Shown: positions 1-8,961, numbered from the stretch's first letter. The stretch is 64,000 nt of DNA from JAVBLU01 sp031553225 (GCA_031553225.1 JAVBLU010000007.1:1-64000); one strand, 5' to 3'. Numbers and translations: made by a program. The notes: a model not told the origin generated them from the sequence alone.

Positions 1-140
1 TACCGCATCGCCGTCGCACCGCCAAATTTCGCCAGCACCATTGTGATTGCCGCCGTCAGCGTCGTCTTGCCGTGATCCACGTGCCCGACCGTTCCGATGT
101 TCACGTGCGGTTTCGTACGCTCAAACTTCGCCTTTGCCAT
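1..140 (-). CDS. tuf: Elongation factor Tu, N-terminal fragment (runs off the window)
   Basis: GTPase that delivers aminoacyl-tRNA to the ribosomal A site. Only the first 46 or so codons lie in the window. The translation begins MAKAKFERTKPHVNIGTVGH and continues with the P-loop GHVDHGKTT, which is diagnostic of EF-Tu. The ATG is at 138-140, 37 bases after the fusA stop and preceded by a GGAGG-type ribosome site. It is the last visible gene of the str operon, read leftward. The rest of the gene is outside the window. Confidence 0.97.
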   Translation of the reverse strand, partial: MAKAKFERTKPHVNIGTVGHVDHGKTTLTAAITMVLAKFGGATAMR

Positions 141-177
141 ATCTTCGGTAGCCTCCTGTTGCGCTTAGCGCTGATCG

Positions 178-2253
178 TTAGTTAAACTTGCGGCCCATCG
201 CTTTTTCGGCGATGGACTTGGGCACATCTTCGTAATGCGAGAACTGCATGGTGTACACGCCGCGCCCCTGGGTAGCGGAGCGCAGGTCGGTCGCGTAGCC
301 GAACATCTCCGAGAGGGGAACGATGGCGCTGATGACCACCGCGCCCTGGCGGGTTTCGTTGCCTTCCACGCGGCCGCGGCGGCGGTTGATGTCGCTGATG
401 ACGTCGCCCATGTAGTTTTCCGGCACGGTCACCTCAACGGTCATTGCCGGCTCGAGCAGCACGGGAGCGGCCTTGGCGACGCCTTCCTTGAACGCCATGG
501 ATCCGGCGATTTTGAAGGCCATTTCGGATGAGTCCACCTCGTGGTAGGATCCGTCCACGACGCTCGCGCGGAAATCGACCACCTCGTACCCGCCCAGGGG
601 GCCGGACTTGCAGGCTTCCTGAATGCCCTGGTCGATGGCGGGCACGTACTCGCGGGGCACAACGCCGCCCACGATTTTGTTGAGGAACTCGTACCCTTCG
701 CCGGGTTGGCGCGGCTCCAGTTCAATCCAGCAGTGGCCGTACTGGCCGCGGCCGCCGGACTGGCGCACGAAGCGCCCTTCCACGCGCACGCTTTTGCGAA
801 TGGTCTCTTTATAAGCCACCTGGGGTTTGCCGACGGTGGCCTCCACCTTAAACTCGCGCAGCATGCGGTCCACGATGATCTCCAGGTGCAGCTCGCCCAT
901 GCCGGCGATGATGGTCTGCCCGGTTTCCTGATCCGTGTAGGCGCGGAAGGTGGGATCCTCCTCAGCCAACCGCTGCAGGGCAACGCTCATCTTCTCCTGG
1001 CCGGCCTTGGTCTTGGGCTCGATGGCCACGCGGATGACCGGATCAGGGAAATCCATGGACTCAAGGATGACCTGGTGCTTGTCGTCGCACAGCGTATCGC
1101 CCGTGGTCGTGTCCTTCAGGCCGACCGCCGCGGCGATGTCGCCGGCAAACACGCGCTCCACCTCCTGGCGGTGGTTGGCGTGCATCAGCAGGATGCGGCC
1201 TATGCGCTCCCGCTTGCCCTTGGTGGAGTTATACACGTAGGAGCCGGATTCGAGCGTGCCGGAATACACGCGGAAGAAGGCCAGCTTACCCACGAAGGGG
1301 TCCACCATAATTTTGAAGGCGAGCGCCGAGAACGGCTCCTCGTCGGTGGAATGGCGGATGATCTCGTCGTTCGTGTCCGGGTCTATGCCCGCGATGGCAT
1401 GCACGTCCAGCGGCGAGGGCAAGTAATCCACAACGGCGTCCAGCAGGGGCTGAACGCCCTTGTTGCGGTAGGATGTGCCACACACCACGGGCACAATGTC
1501 GAGGCTGTTGGTGGCTTTGCGGATGGCCGCCTTGATCTCGTCCACCCCAATGTCCTCTGCGTTTAGGTAGCGCTCCAGCAGATCCTCGTCTTGTTCGGCA
1601 ACAGCTTCCAGCAATCGGGTACGGTAATCCTGCGCAAGGTCGCGCAGGTCCTCCGGCACGTCGGTTTCTTCGACTTCCTTGCCCATGTCGTCGTGGTAGA
1701 TAAACGCCACGTTGCGGACCAGGTCGATGACGCCCCGAAAGTCGCCTTCAGAACCGATGGGCAGTTGGACGGGCACAGCGTTGCAGTGCAAGCGGCTGCG
1801 CATCATCTCCACCACGCGGTAGAAGTCGGCTCCCGTAATGTCCATTTTGTTGATGTACGCCAGGCGCGGCACCCCGTATTTGTTGGCTTGACGCCAAACC
1901 GTTTCGGATTGGGGCTCAACGCCGCCTTTGGCGCAGAAAACCGCCACCGAACCGTCGAGGATGCGAAGCGAGCGCTCCACTTCCACTGTAAAATCCACGT
2001 GACCGGGGGTGTCGATGATGTTGATGCGGTGGTCCTTCCACATGCACGTGGTTGCGGCTGACGTGATGGTGATCCCGCGCTCTTGTTCTTGTTCCATCCA
2101 GTCCATGGTAGCGCTGCCTTCGTGCACCTCGCCCACTTTGTAAACGCGGCCCGTATAGTACAGGATGCGCTCGGTGGTGGTCGTTTTGCCTGCGTCGATG
2201 TGCGCCATAATACCGATATTGCGGGTCTTTTCCAAGGAAACTTCTCGCGTCAT
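178..2253 (-). CDS. fusA: Elongation factor G
   Basis: Ribosomal translocase of 691 residues, the usual bacterial length. The GTPase motifs are all visible: P-loop AHIDAGKTT near residue 17, DTPGHVDF near 80 and NKMD near 135. They are followed by EF-G domains II to V, ending in the typical PLSEMFGYATDLRSATQGRG region. The ATG at 2251-2253 is preceded by a GGAGGAG site. It lies between rpsG and tuf in the classic str-operon order. A gap of about 200 bases before it (2254-2455) shows no recognisable gene or clear regulatory signal. Confidence 0.98.
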   Translation of the reverse strand: MTREVSLEKTRNIGIMAHIDAGKTTTTERILYYTGRVYKVGEVHEGSATMDWMEQEQERGITITSAATTCMWKDHRINIIDTPGHVDFTVEVERSLRILDGSVAVFCAKGGVEPQSETVWRQANKYGVPRLAYINKMDITGADFYRVVEMMRSRLHCNAVPVQLPIGSEGDFRGVIDLVRNVAFIYHDDMGKEVEETDVPEDLRDLAQDYRTRLLEAVAEQDEDLLERYLNAEDIGVDEIKAAIRKATNSLDIVPVVCGTSYRNKGVQPLLDAVVDYLPSPLDVHAIAGIDPDTNDEIIRHSTDEEPFSALAFKIMVDPFVGKLAFFRVYSGTLESGSYVYNSTKGKRERIGRILLMHANHRQEVERVFAGDIAAAVGLKDTTTGDTLCDDKHQVILESMDFPDPVIRVAIEPKTKAGQEKMSVALQRLAEEDPTFRAYTDQETGQTIIAGMGELHLEIIVDRMLREFKVEATVGKPQVAYKETIRKSVRVEGRFVRQSGGRGQYGHCWIELEPRQPGEGYEFLNKIVGGVVPREYVPAIDQGIQEACKSGPLGGYEVVDFRASVVDGSYHEVDSSEMAFKIAGSMAFKEGVAKAAPVLLEPAMTVEVTVPENYMGDVISDINRRRGRVEGNETRQGAVVISAIVPLSEMFGYATDLRSATQGRGVYTMQFSHYEDVPKSIAEKAMGRKFN

Positions 2254-2455
2254 GGATGCTCCTCCTTTCGGCGGTTCGTATTCTAGATCGCCCGAAACGC
2301 CCGTTTCGAACGCCTATTGTTGCTGCGTGTTGTGGACGGGGGCCCAGCCGCCGCCCTTTGTGGTGCGTGTGGCACAGCCGCGCGGCCAGCCCTGCGCTAT
2401 AGCGGCGGGCCGCCCATCGTGCAGAGTATGCGCGCCGCGCAAGAGAATGCGCGTC

Positions 2456-2926
2456 CTACCAGCGGTAATGCGCGAAGGCCTTGTTCGCCTCGGCCATCTT
2501 GTGCATGTCTTCCTTGCGCTTCACGGCGTTGCCCGTGTTGTTGGACGCGTCCAAAATCTCGGCGCTGAGGCGCTCGGACATGGTCTTCTCGCCGCGGCGG
2601 CGGGAGAACTCCACAAGCCAGCGCAGCGCGAGGGTCTGGCGGCGCTCCGGACGGATCTCGATGGGAACCTGGTAGGTGGAGCCGCCCACGCGGCGCGCTT
2701 TCACCTCGAGAAGCGGCATCACGTTGTTCATGGCGGCGGTGAAGATATCGATGGCGGGCTTACCGGCCTTCTGCTCGGCGGCCGCAAGGGCGTCGTAGCA
2801 AATGGTTTGCGCCACGCCGCGCTTTCCGCTGAGCATGACGTTGTTGATCAGTTTGGTCACCACAGCCGAGTTGTGCACCGGATCGGGCAGCACCTCGCGC
2901 TTGGGGAGAAATCCGCGCCTGGACAT
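2456..2926 (-). CDS. rpsG: 30S ribosomal protein S7
   Basis: Primary 16S rRNA-binding protein that organises the head of the small subunit. 156 residues, the standard length. Begins MSRRGFLPKREV and ends KMAEANKAFAHYRW, both characteristic of S7. A longer reading that starts 11 codons upstream is possible, but the ATG at 2924-2926 is preceded by GGAGGG at a good distance and matches the family start. It lies between rpsL and fusA in the str operon. Confidence 0.98.
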   Translation of the reverse strand: MSRRGFLPKREVLPDPVHNSAVVTKLINNVMLSGKRGVAQTICYDALAAAEQKAGKPAIDIFTAAMNNVMPLLEVKARRVGGSTYQVPIEIRPERRQTLALRWLVEFSRRRGEKTMSERLSAEILDASNNTGNAVKRKEDMHKMAEANKAFAHYRW

Positions 2927-3132
2927 TTTGGTTTCCCTCCTTAAAAAGAGCAAAAGCAAGGGTTGTTATCAGCATGACCCCGGGCATAAGAAAACCCGGT
3001 CGGGCGCTTGGCGCCCACCGGAACTACGGCCGTCCTCGCTTCAGCATCAGCCCGCGCCACGCATGCGTTCCTGCACGCTAATGGCCCGGGGCGGGTCTAT
3101 CAAGGCCCGCCGCTTACTAGCCGCTTGCCTTA

Positions 3133-3507
3133 TTACTTTTTGGGGCGTTTGGCGCCATACAGCGAGCGCGCCTGCATACGCTTGGCAACGCCGGCCGAGT
3201 CCAGCGCGCCGCGGATGATGTGGTAACGCACGCCGGGCAAATCGCGCACACGGCCTCCGCGGATGAGCACGACGGAGTGCTCCTGCAGGTTGTGACCAAT
3301 GCCGGGAATGTAGCAGGTGCCTTCAATATTGTTGACCAGACGCACGCGAGCGATCTTGCGCAGGGCAGAGTTGGGCTTTTTGGGCGTCAACGTCTTCACG
3401 AGCAGGCAAACGCCGCGCTTCTGGGGGCAATTCTTGAGGATGGGCGACTTGGAATGATACTCGATTTGCTGACGTCCTTTGCGCACCAGTTGGTTGATTG
3501 TGGGCAT
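3133..3507 (-). CDS. rpsL: 30S ribosomal protein S12
   Basis: Decoding-centre protein of the small subunit, 124 residues. The motif TPKKPNSALRKIARV, which carries the lysine altered in many streptomycin-resistant mutants, is intact with lysine present. The C-terminal KRMQARSLYGAKRPKK tail is typical. Start MPTINQLVRKGR with an AAGGAGG site. About 205 bases separate it from rpsG; they contain small GC-rich inverted repeats but no gene I can support. Confidence 0.98.
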   Translation of the reverse strand: MPTINQLVRKGRQQIEYHSKSPILKNCPQKRGVCLLVKTLTPKKPNSALRKIARVRLVNNIEGTCYIPGIGHNLQEHSVVLIRGGRVRDLPGVRYHIIRGALDSAGVAKRMQARSLYGAKRPKK

Positions 3508-3601
3508 ACAGCGACCTCCTTCCCTATAATACCTAGCGCCTGTATGAAAGGCCTTGCCGCAGGCAACCCACCGGACGGCAACACCCTTTGGCCGATTGGC
3601 T

Positions 3602-3847
3602 TTAACGCAGCAGCCCGGCGCACGCAGCGCCTACCGCTATGCCGCACGCATGGCCGATTTCCTGCATGGCGGGCACGTGCGAGAGCGGCACCTGGCCCGC
3701 CCTGCACAGCTCCTCCACCGGGGCGAGAACGGCCTTTTCGGCGTCGTCCGCAACAACCACGCGGGCGACGCGGCCCTCGCGCAGGGCACGCACGAGCTGC
3801 TTGGCGCCCACTACGCGCCGCGCCGCATCGCGCCATTCCCCCTGCAT
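3602..3847 (-). CDS. rplGB: L7Ae-family ribosomal/kink-turn RNA-binding protein (YbxF/RplGB type)
   Basis: Small RNA-binding protein of the L7Ae/L30e/S12e fold that recognises kink-turns. 81 residues. The sequence VVGAKQLVRALREGRVARVVVADDAE and the later IGHACGIAVGAA match the YbxF pattern of an RNA-binding N-terminal helix plus the conserved CGI-VGAA motif. GGAGG lies six bases before the ATG. In many Firmicutes this gene sits between rpoC and rpsL. Here it is the first gene of the operon, since a divergent amidohydrolase lies upstream, so rpoBC must be elsewhere. Confidence 0.9.
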   Translation of the reverse strand: MQGEWRDAARRVVGAKQLVRALREGRVARVVVADDAEKAVLAPVEELCRAGQVPLSHVPAMQEIGHACGIAVGAACAGLLR

Positions 3848-3882
3848 GAAAAACCTCCGACCGTCATTTGACGTGCCTTGGT

Positions 3883-3911
3883 AGTATATCGCTTCCCGGC
3901 GGCATCGTCAA
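3883..3911 (-). promoter_or_regulatory. Promoter of the str operon
   Basis: On the minus strand TTGACG (3906-3911), a 17-base spacer and TATACT (3883-3888) give a near-consensus sigma-A promoter about 35 bases upstream of the L7Ae-like gene. A run of seven T followed by seven A (about 3913-3927) directly upstream of the -35 could act as an UP element, which would suit a highly expressed translation operon. Confidence 0.82.
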
Positions 3912-3956
3912 TCTTTTTTTAAAAAAAGCTTTCCGTACGACGGCGCTGCAAAAGCA

Positions 3957-3965
3957 TGGTATAAT
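3957..3965 (+). promoter_or_regulatory. Extended -10 promoter of the amidohydrolase gene
   Basis: TGG followed by TATAAT (3960-3965) forms an extended -10 element 27 bases before the GTG start. No good -35 hexamer is seen at the expected distance, as is common for extended -10 promoters. It is divergent from the str promoter. Confidence 0.6.
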
Positions 3966-3991
3966 GTAGAAAAACAGGGGAGGGAACAGAC

Positions 3992-5281
3992 GTGAGCGAT
4001 TACGCCGTCATCCTGCCGGAGATCGGCCAGGCGATCGACGCTTTAACCATCGTGGACACACACGAACACCTGCCCGCATGGGAAAAACATCGCAGCATGA
4101 GCAACGACGTGCTCGGCGAGTTTCTCATTCACTACTTCAACCGCGACCTGGTGAGCGCCGGCCTTCCTTTGCCCGATATGGAGCGCGCGCGGGACGAAAA
4201 GCTGCCCCTGATGCAGCGCTGGGCGCTCGTTGCGCCGTACTGGGAGGCCTGCCGCCTGACGGGTTACGGCCGCGCGCTGGATATCACCGCAAAGGGCGTG
4301 TACGGCATCGACGGCGTGCACGGCCACACCCTGGAGGCCTTGAACGACGCCTACCACAAAGCGCGCGCCGCGGGCGGGTGCTACCGCCGCGTGCTCAAGG
4401 AGCTCTGCCGCATCGAAGCGTCCGTTCTGGACGGGGGCACGCACGACGCCGACCCGCTTTTCTTCCGCACGGCATACAACATCGGCGCTCTGGTGCTGGG
4501 CGGCTCGGCGCCTGCCTGCCGCAGGCTTGGCCGGTCGGCCGGCATGCCCGTGCGCAGCCTTGCCGACTACCTGGACGCGGTGGACGCCGTGCTCACGCGC
4601 GGCTTTGACGAGCAGGGGTATGCGTGCCTCAAGAGCGCCATGGCCTATATGCGCTCGCTGTCCTTTCCCCTGCCCGCCCCGGCCGAGGCCGAGGCCGCCT
4701 TTATGGACAACCAAAGAGCGTACGGCCACCTGCCCGACTGGGACGAGTCCGCCCCCCGCCCCGCGCCCGCGTTCGAGAACTTTGTGATGCACCACATTCT
4801 GCGTTTCGCCGGCAAACGCGGCCTTGCCCTTCAGGTACACACGGGCCTGCAGGAGGGAAACGGCAACATTCTGGAGCACAGCCGCCCAACCCTTCTGAGC
4901 AACCTGTTCCTCATGTACCCGGAGGTTCGCTTCGACCTGTTCCACATTGCTTACCCGTTCCAGCACGAGCTGTCGGCCCTGTGCAAAAACTTCCCGAACG
5001 TGTTCATCGACATGTGCTGGGCGCACATCATCTCCCCGCGCGCGTCCATGCTCGCCCTGGACGAGTGGCTGGACAGCGTACCCTACAACAAGATCTCCGC
5101 CTTTGGGGGCGACTACTGCTTTGTGGACGCGATATACGGCCACCAGCTGCTGGCCAGGCAGGATGTGGCGCGGGTGCTCAGCCGCCGGGTATCCGCCGGC
5201 GACATGTCCGCGCAGGCCGCCCTGGACGTGGCCCGGGCCGTGTTCTACGACAACCCCAAACGCATCCTGGGGCTCAGGTAG
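3992..5281 (+). CDS. Amidohydrolase-superfamily protein (TIM-barrel metal hydrolase)
   Basis: 429 residues. The N-terminal VDTHEHLPAW contains the H-x-H type metal site of the amidohydrolase superfamily. Further candidate ligands lie in LQVHTGLQEG near residue 285 and DLFHIAYP near 320, and GGDYCFVD near 370 could supply the catalytic aspartate. This pattern resembles the amidohydrolase-2/uronate isomerase-like group. The substrate cannot be told from sequence alone. It starts with GTG, supported by GGGGAGGG nine bases upstream. It is a single-gene unit divergent from the str operon. Confidence 0.75.
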   Translation: MSDYAVILPEIGQAIDALTIVDTHEHLPAWEKHRSMSNDVLGEFLIHYFNRDLVSAGLPLPDMERARDEKLPLMQRWALVAPYWEACRLTGYGRALDITAKGVYGIDGVHGHTLEALNDAYHKARAAGGCYRRVLKELCRIEASVLDGGTHDADPLFFRTAYNIGALVLGGSAPACRRLGRSAGMPVRSLADYLDAVDAVLTRGFDEQGYACLKSAMAYMRSLSFPLPAPAEAEAAFMDNQRAYGHLPDWDESAPRPAPAFENFVMHHILRFAGKRGLALQVHTGLQEGNGNILEHSRPTLLSNLFLMYPEVRFDLFHIAYPFQHELSALCKNFPNVFIDMCWAHIISPRASMLALDEWLDSVPYNKISAFGGDYCFVDAIYGHQLLARQDVARVLSRRVSAGDMSAQAALDVARAVFYDNPKRILGLR

Positions 5282-5298
5282 ACGATGCTTCCGGCGTG

Positions 5299-5330
5299 AA
5301 AAAGCGCCCGTCCCGGCCGGGACGGGCGCT
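5299..5330 (-). terminator. Terminator of the flavin reductase gene (perfect 14-bp stem)
   Basis: Positions 5303-5330 form a perfect GC-rich palindrome, AGCGCCCGTCCCGG and its complement. Read on the minus strand it is followed by five T (5299-5303), so it terminates the leftward flavin reductase gene. It may also stop the converging amidohydrolase transcript, although that side lacks a T run. Confidence 0.75.
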
Positions 5331-5350
5331 TGTCGCGGGGGGGGCTTTGT

Positions 5351-5854
5351 CTATTTCTCCCAAATGGCTACGATTTCCCCGTAGATCATATAGTGCGGAT
5401 CGCCCTTGCCGTACCAGCGGGCGGCGATCTCCTCGGGGATGGGCGTGAGCGCCATGTCCAGCTGGTGTACCACGCGGCACTCGATGTGCAGGTCGGCCTC
5501 GGCGACGACCGGCGCGTCCACCGCCGAAGCGTTTTGCGGCGTAATGCCCGCGGCTTTCCACTTGTCGATGTCGCGGCCGGATTTCGTGCCGCACAGGGCG
5601 AGGGCGTCCGCCATGGCGCCGCGGGGGATGGACACGGTGAACACGCCCGAATTCTGTATGAGCGGCAGCGTATAGCGCGAGTGGCGCACGGGCGCGAGAA
5701 AGACGCCCCGCCCCCAGAAGTAGCCCACCGCGCCCCAGCCGATGGTCATGGTGTTCTGCGCGCCCTCGCATCTTGCCGAGAGGAACACGCCTTCCTTTTT
5801 GTCAAACTTCTCCGCCAACAGAGCCGCGGCCTGGGAAAGGCTCGCCTTCGTCAC
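5351..5854 (-). CDS. Flavin reductase-like FMN-binding protein
   Basis: 167 residues of the flavin reductase / FMN-binding split-barrel family, which uses bound FMN and NAD(P)H in small redox reactions. Supporting segments are NTMTIGWGAVGYFWGRGVFLAPVRHSRYT (FMN-phosphate loop), VFTVSIPRG, and LCGTKSGRDIDKW, the typical 'GxxSGRxxDK' element. The C-terminal HYMIYGEIVAIW is also family-like. It is monocistronic, with a -10 TATAAT on the minus strand at 5886-5891. The physiological substrate is unknown. Confidence 0.82.
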   Translation of the reverse strand: MTKASLSQAAALLAEKFDKKEGVFLSARCEGAQNTMTIGWGAVGYFWGRGVFLAPVRHSRYTLPLIQNSGVFTVSIPRGAMADALALCGTKSGRDIDKWKAAGITPQNASAVDAPVVAEADLHIECRVVHQLDMALTPIPEEIAARWYGKGDPHYMIYGEIVAIWEK

Positions 5855-5914
5855 TGCGCGTCACCCCTTTTTTGATCATGCCCACATTATACATCGTCCG
5901 GCCGCAAAACAGAA

Positions 5915-5935
5915 GACCCCGGCCAACGCCGGGGC
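5915..5935 (-). terminator. Hairpin after the DUF378 gene, possible terminator
   Basis: GACCCCGGCC-A-A-CGCCGGGGCC forms a strong GC hairpin. On the minus strand it is followed by TTCTGTTTT, a modest T-rich tail. It lies downstream of the DUF378 gene and just upstream of the flavin reductase promoter, so it could separate the two units. Confidence 0.5.
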
Positions 5936-6027
5936 CTTATACCCGCGGAAGGGATGCGCGCGCCTTTATCACCAGGCGGCATACAGGCGTTACAGTTGCG
6001 CCTGGGGCTCCGGGGCCCGCCCGATCG

Positions 6028-6228
6028 TCAGTCCCGAACGATTTCGCGCTGCCGGAACAGCAGGGTGATGGACCACAGGCCCGCAAGCCCGATGACAGAG
6101 TAAACGATGCGGGAGAGAAGCATGGCCTGCCCGCCAAAGATAAAGGACACGAAGTCAAACTGGAACAGGCCCACGAGCAGCCAATTGACCGCGCCCAGAA
6201 TAACGAGCACCAAAGCAAACCGATCCAA
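6028..6228 (-). CDS. Small membrane protein, DUF378 family
   Basis: 66 residues when started at the TTG at 6226-6228 (LDRFALVLVILGAVNWLL...). AGGAG lies ten bases upstream of this TTG, and the downstream protein aligns with DUF378 proteins such as Bacillus YuzA. An upstream ATG would add 38 non-homologous residues. There are two hydrophobic helices, VLVILGAVNWLLVGLF and LSRIVYSVIGLAGLWSITLLF, joined by a DFVSFIFGGQ loop. Function is unknown; membrane location is inferred. Confidence 0.8.
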   Translation of the reverse strand: MDRFALVLVILGAVNWLLVGLFQFDFVSFIFGGQAMLLSRIVYSVIGLAGLWSITLLFRQREIVRD

Positions 6229-6319
6229 ACAAATGCATCTCCTTTGAACGTTTGCTTCTATGATGCCCCATCCGGTCGAAAATCCATACAAAATGGCGTT
6301 TGGGTGCATTTTCCATGCA

Positions 6320-8503
6320 CTACTTTCTGGGCCAGGCCGCAATAAGGGTGGCGACGAGCGCCACGCCCACGTCCGCGAACACGGCCATCCACATGCCCGC
6401 GAGCCCCAGCGCGCCCAGCAGCAATACGGCCGCCTTCACGCTGAGCGCCATGGCGATGTTGAAGGCCACAACGCGGCGCGTCTCCCGGGCGATGCGCATA
6501 GCGTCGGGCAGGCGGCCGATATCGTCGGTCATCAGTACGATGTCCGCCGCCTCGATGGCCGCGTCCGATCCAAGCGCGCCCATGGCGATGCCCACATCCG
6601 CTGAGGCGAGCACCGGCGCGTCGTTGATGCCGTCGCCCACAAACGCCGTCACCGCGCCCTTCTCCTGCCCGGCCATGATGGCCTGCAGCCGTTCCACCTT
6701 GCCGCCGGGCAGCAGGTCGGCGTGCACCTCGTCCAGGGGCAGCCCTTCGGCCATGCGCAGGGCGATGGCCCGGCGGTCGCCGGTGAGCATGGCCATGCGA
6801 CGCACGCCCGCGCGGCGCAGGGCGAGCAGCGTTTCCTGCACGCCGCTCTTAAGCTCGTCGGCCACCACGATGTAGCCCAGGTACTGGCCGCCGCGGGCGA
6901 CATGCACCGCGCCCTCGCTCTCCTGCGGGCAGGCGACGCCCCGGTCGTTGAGCAGGCGGGCGGCTCCGACGATCGTCTCCTCGCCGTCCACCAGAGCGGA
7001 CACGCCCAGGCCGGCGTGCTCGGTCACGTTTTGCGCGCTTAGGCCGCTCTCCCCCGCCGCGGCGATCGCTTTGGCCACGGGGTGGGTGGAGAACCGCTCG
7101 CACGCCGCGGCGATGGCCAGAAGCGACTCGGGCGCAACGCCCTGCGCGCCGCGCACGTCCGTCACCTGCAGCGCCCCTTTGGTGAGGGTGCCGGTCTTGT
7201 CGAACACCAGCGTATGCAGGCGCGCCAGCGCTTCCAGGTAATTGCCGCCCTTGACGAGCACACCCCGGCGCGAGCACGCGCCGATGCCCGAAAAGAACCC
7301 CAGCGGTATGGAGATGACCAGCGCGCACGGGCAGGAAACAACCAGAAACACGAGCGCCCGGTTGAGCCACATGGCGAACGGCTGCCCGAAGAGGAGAGGC
7401 GGTATGGCCGCCAGCAACGCCGCCAAAGCGATGACCAGCGGCGTGTACACGCGCGAGAACCGGGTGATGAACTGCTCGGTGGGCGCTTTTTGCGCAGCGG
7501 CGTTCTGCACCATATCCAAAATGCGCGACATGGTGGACTCGGCAAAGGGCTTTTGCACGCGCGCGGTCAATACGGCGCTCTTGTTCACCGCGCCGGAGAG
7601 CAGGCTTCCGCCCGGCCCCACCTCGCGCGGCACGGATTCGCCGGTGAGCGCAGAGGTATCCAGCTGGGAGCGGCCGTCCGTCACCTCGCTGTCCAGCGGC
7701 ACGCGTTCGCCCGGCCAAATGACGATGTTCTCGCCCACGGCCACGTCCTGCGCGGGCAGAAGCGTCTCCCGACCGCCGCGCAGTACGCGCGCGCGATCCG
7801 GCCGGATGTCCATCAGCGCGCGGATGGAGCGCATGGAGCGGCGCAGCGCGGCGTTTTGAAAGTACTCGCCCACCTGATAGAAGACCATAACGCCCACGGC
7901 CTCGGCATAGTCGCCCAGGGCGATAGCGCCCACCGTGGCGATGGCCATCAGGAAGTTTTCGTCGAACAAGCGGCCGCGCAGCGTGTTGCGCAGCGCGCGG
8001 TACAGCACGTCGTACCCGGCCAGCGCATAGGCGCACAGAAGCAGCGCCGTCCGGAGGGGCGCGGGCAGGGGAAGCGCCGCGCACGCGATGAGAAGCGCCA
8101 GTGCGACGCCCACGCGCGCCCAAAGCACGCCCACGCCGCGTGCGCCTCCTGCGCGGTCGCCGTCGTGAGCGCCGCCGTCTTCCTCCACGTGGTCGTGGGC
8201 GTGCCCGCGCGCGCCGTCCTGTCCGGCGTGGCTATGATCGCAGCCGCAGCCGCGCTCCGCAGACTCTGCGTCCGCCTCCTGGCCGCCGAAGCGCAGCGTG
8301 ACGCCCGGTTCGCAGCGGCGCACCACGCTTATCATGCGCGCGCGCGTCTCCGGTTCCGCCCGGCCGGCCACCCCTTCGTAGATGAGCAGGTCGGCGGTGA
8401 TATCGATGTGCGCCCGCCGCACCGCGCCCGCGCGCACGAGTGCGTCGGATAGCTGGCTTGCGCAGTTCGGGCAGTCGACGCCCTTGATCGTGCACTGTGC
8501 CAT
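6320..8503 (-). CDS. cadA: Heavy-metal translocating P1B-type ATPase (Zn/Cd/Pb efflux)
   Basis: Exports divalent soft metals with ATP; 727 residues from the ATG at 8501-8503. The N-terminal metal-binding domain has GVDCPNC (Cys11, Cys14), followed by a His/Cys-rich linker (CGCDHSH, HAHDH). The P-type motifs are all present: SALTGE, membrane motif SCPCALVIS, phosphorylation site DKTGTLTKG, STHPVAKAI and GDGINDAPVLASADVGIAMG. CPC with the histidine-rich linker suggests Zn/Cd/Pb rather than copper. The ATG lies five bases after the repressor stop, so the two genes form one operon. Confidence 0.93.
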   Translation of the reverse strand: MAQCTIKGVDCPNCASQLSDALVRAGAVRRAHIDITADLLIYEGVAGRAEPETRARMISVVRRCEPGVTLRFGGQEADAESAERGCGCDHSHAGQDGARGHAHDHVEEDGGAHDGDRAGGARGVGVLWARVGVALALLIACAALPLPAPLRTALLLCAYALAGYDVLYRALRNTLRGRLFDENFLMAIATVGAIALGDYAEAVGVMVFYQVGEYFQNAALRRSMRSIRALMDIRPDRARVLRGGRETLLPAQDVAVGENIVIWPGERVPLDSEVTDGRSQLDTSALTGESVPREVGPGGSLLSGAVNKSAVLTARVQKPFAESTMSRILDMVQNAAAQKAPTEQFITRFSRVYTPLVIALAALLAAIPPLLFGQPFAMWLNRALVFLVVSCPCALVISIPLGFFSGIGACSRRGVLVKGGNYLEALARLHTLVFDKTGTLTKGALQVTDVRGAQGVAPESLLAIAAACERFSTHPVAKAIAAAGESGLSAQNVTEHAGLGVSALVDGEETIVGAARLLNDRGVACPQESEGAVHVARGGQYLGYIVVADELKSGVQETLLALRRAGVRRMAMLTGDRRAIALRMAEGLPLDEVHADLLPGGKVERLQAIMAGQEKGAVTAFVGDGINDAPVLASADVGIAMGALGSDAAIEAADIVLMTDDIGRLPDAMRIARETRRVVAFNIAMALSVKAAVLLLGALGLAGMWMAVFADVGVALVATLIAAWPRK

Positions 8504-8508
8504 GCGCT

Positions 8509-8913
8509 TCACTCTCCCGTCTGTTCGCCGTCTTCGTCGGAGCCGTGCCGTTCCGTGATATGCGCGATGCCCTGCGCAAAGACCGTCTGCACGTGCTCGT
8601 CCATCAGCGCATAGGCGATCTGTTTCCCCTGCCGCCTTCCCTGCACCAGGCGCGCCTGCTTGAGGACGCGCAGCTGGTGCGACACGGCCGACTGGGTCAT
8701 GCCCAGGAACTCGGCGATGTGACACACGCATAACGGGCCGTCGCTTAGGGCGAACAGGATGCGCACGCGCGTGCTGTCGCCCAGCACGCGGTAAAAGTCC
8801 GACAGGTTGTACAGGGTCTCCTCTCCGGGCATGCGCTGGGCCAGCGCAGCCATGCGCGCCTCGTGCTCCGCGATGATGTGGCCGGGTTCGCCGCAGGCGC
8901 AGGTCTCCGTCAT
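8509..8913 (-). CDS. ArsR/SmtB-family metal-sensing repressor (CadC-like)
   Basis: Winged-helix repressor that releases DNA when it binds metal; 134 residues from the ATG at 8911-8913, preceded by GAGGTG. A GTG three codons earlier is too close to the ribosome site. Two metal sites are visible. The alpha-3N type has Cys5 and Cys7 with the LCVC pair Cys62/Cys64. The alpha-5 type has Asp105, His107, His118 and Glu121 in the exact D-x-H-x10-H-x2-E spacing. The recognition helix is MTQSAVSHQLRVLKQARLV. It controls its own operon with cadA through the operator at 8931-8950. Confidence 0.94.
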   Translation of the reverse strand: MTETCACGEPGHIIAEHEARMAALAQRMPGEETLYNLSDFYRVLGDSTRVRILFALSDGPLCVCHIAEFLGMTQSAVSHQLRVLKQARLVQGRRQGKQIAYALMDEHVQTVFAQGIAHITERHGSDEDGEQTGE

Positions 8914-8930
8914 CCCAATCACCTCAATTC

Positions 8931-8950
8931 ATATGATCAACTGTTCATAT
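8931..8950. promoter_or_regulatory. ArsR/SmtB-type operator (20-bp inverted repeat)
   Basis: On the minus strand the site is ATATGAACAGTTGATCATAT, an inverted repeat with arms ATATGAnCA and TGnTCATAT. This is the classic operator of SmtB/CzrA/CadC repressors. It lies just downstream of the -10 at 8962-8967, across the expected transcription start, and ahead of the repressor ATG. That position blocks transcription when metal is absent. Confidence 0.92.
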
Positions 8951-8961
8951 GTTCTGGGCTC

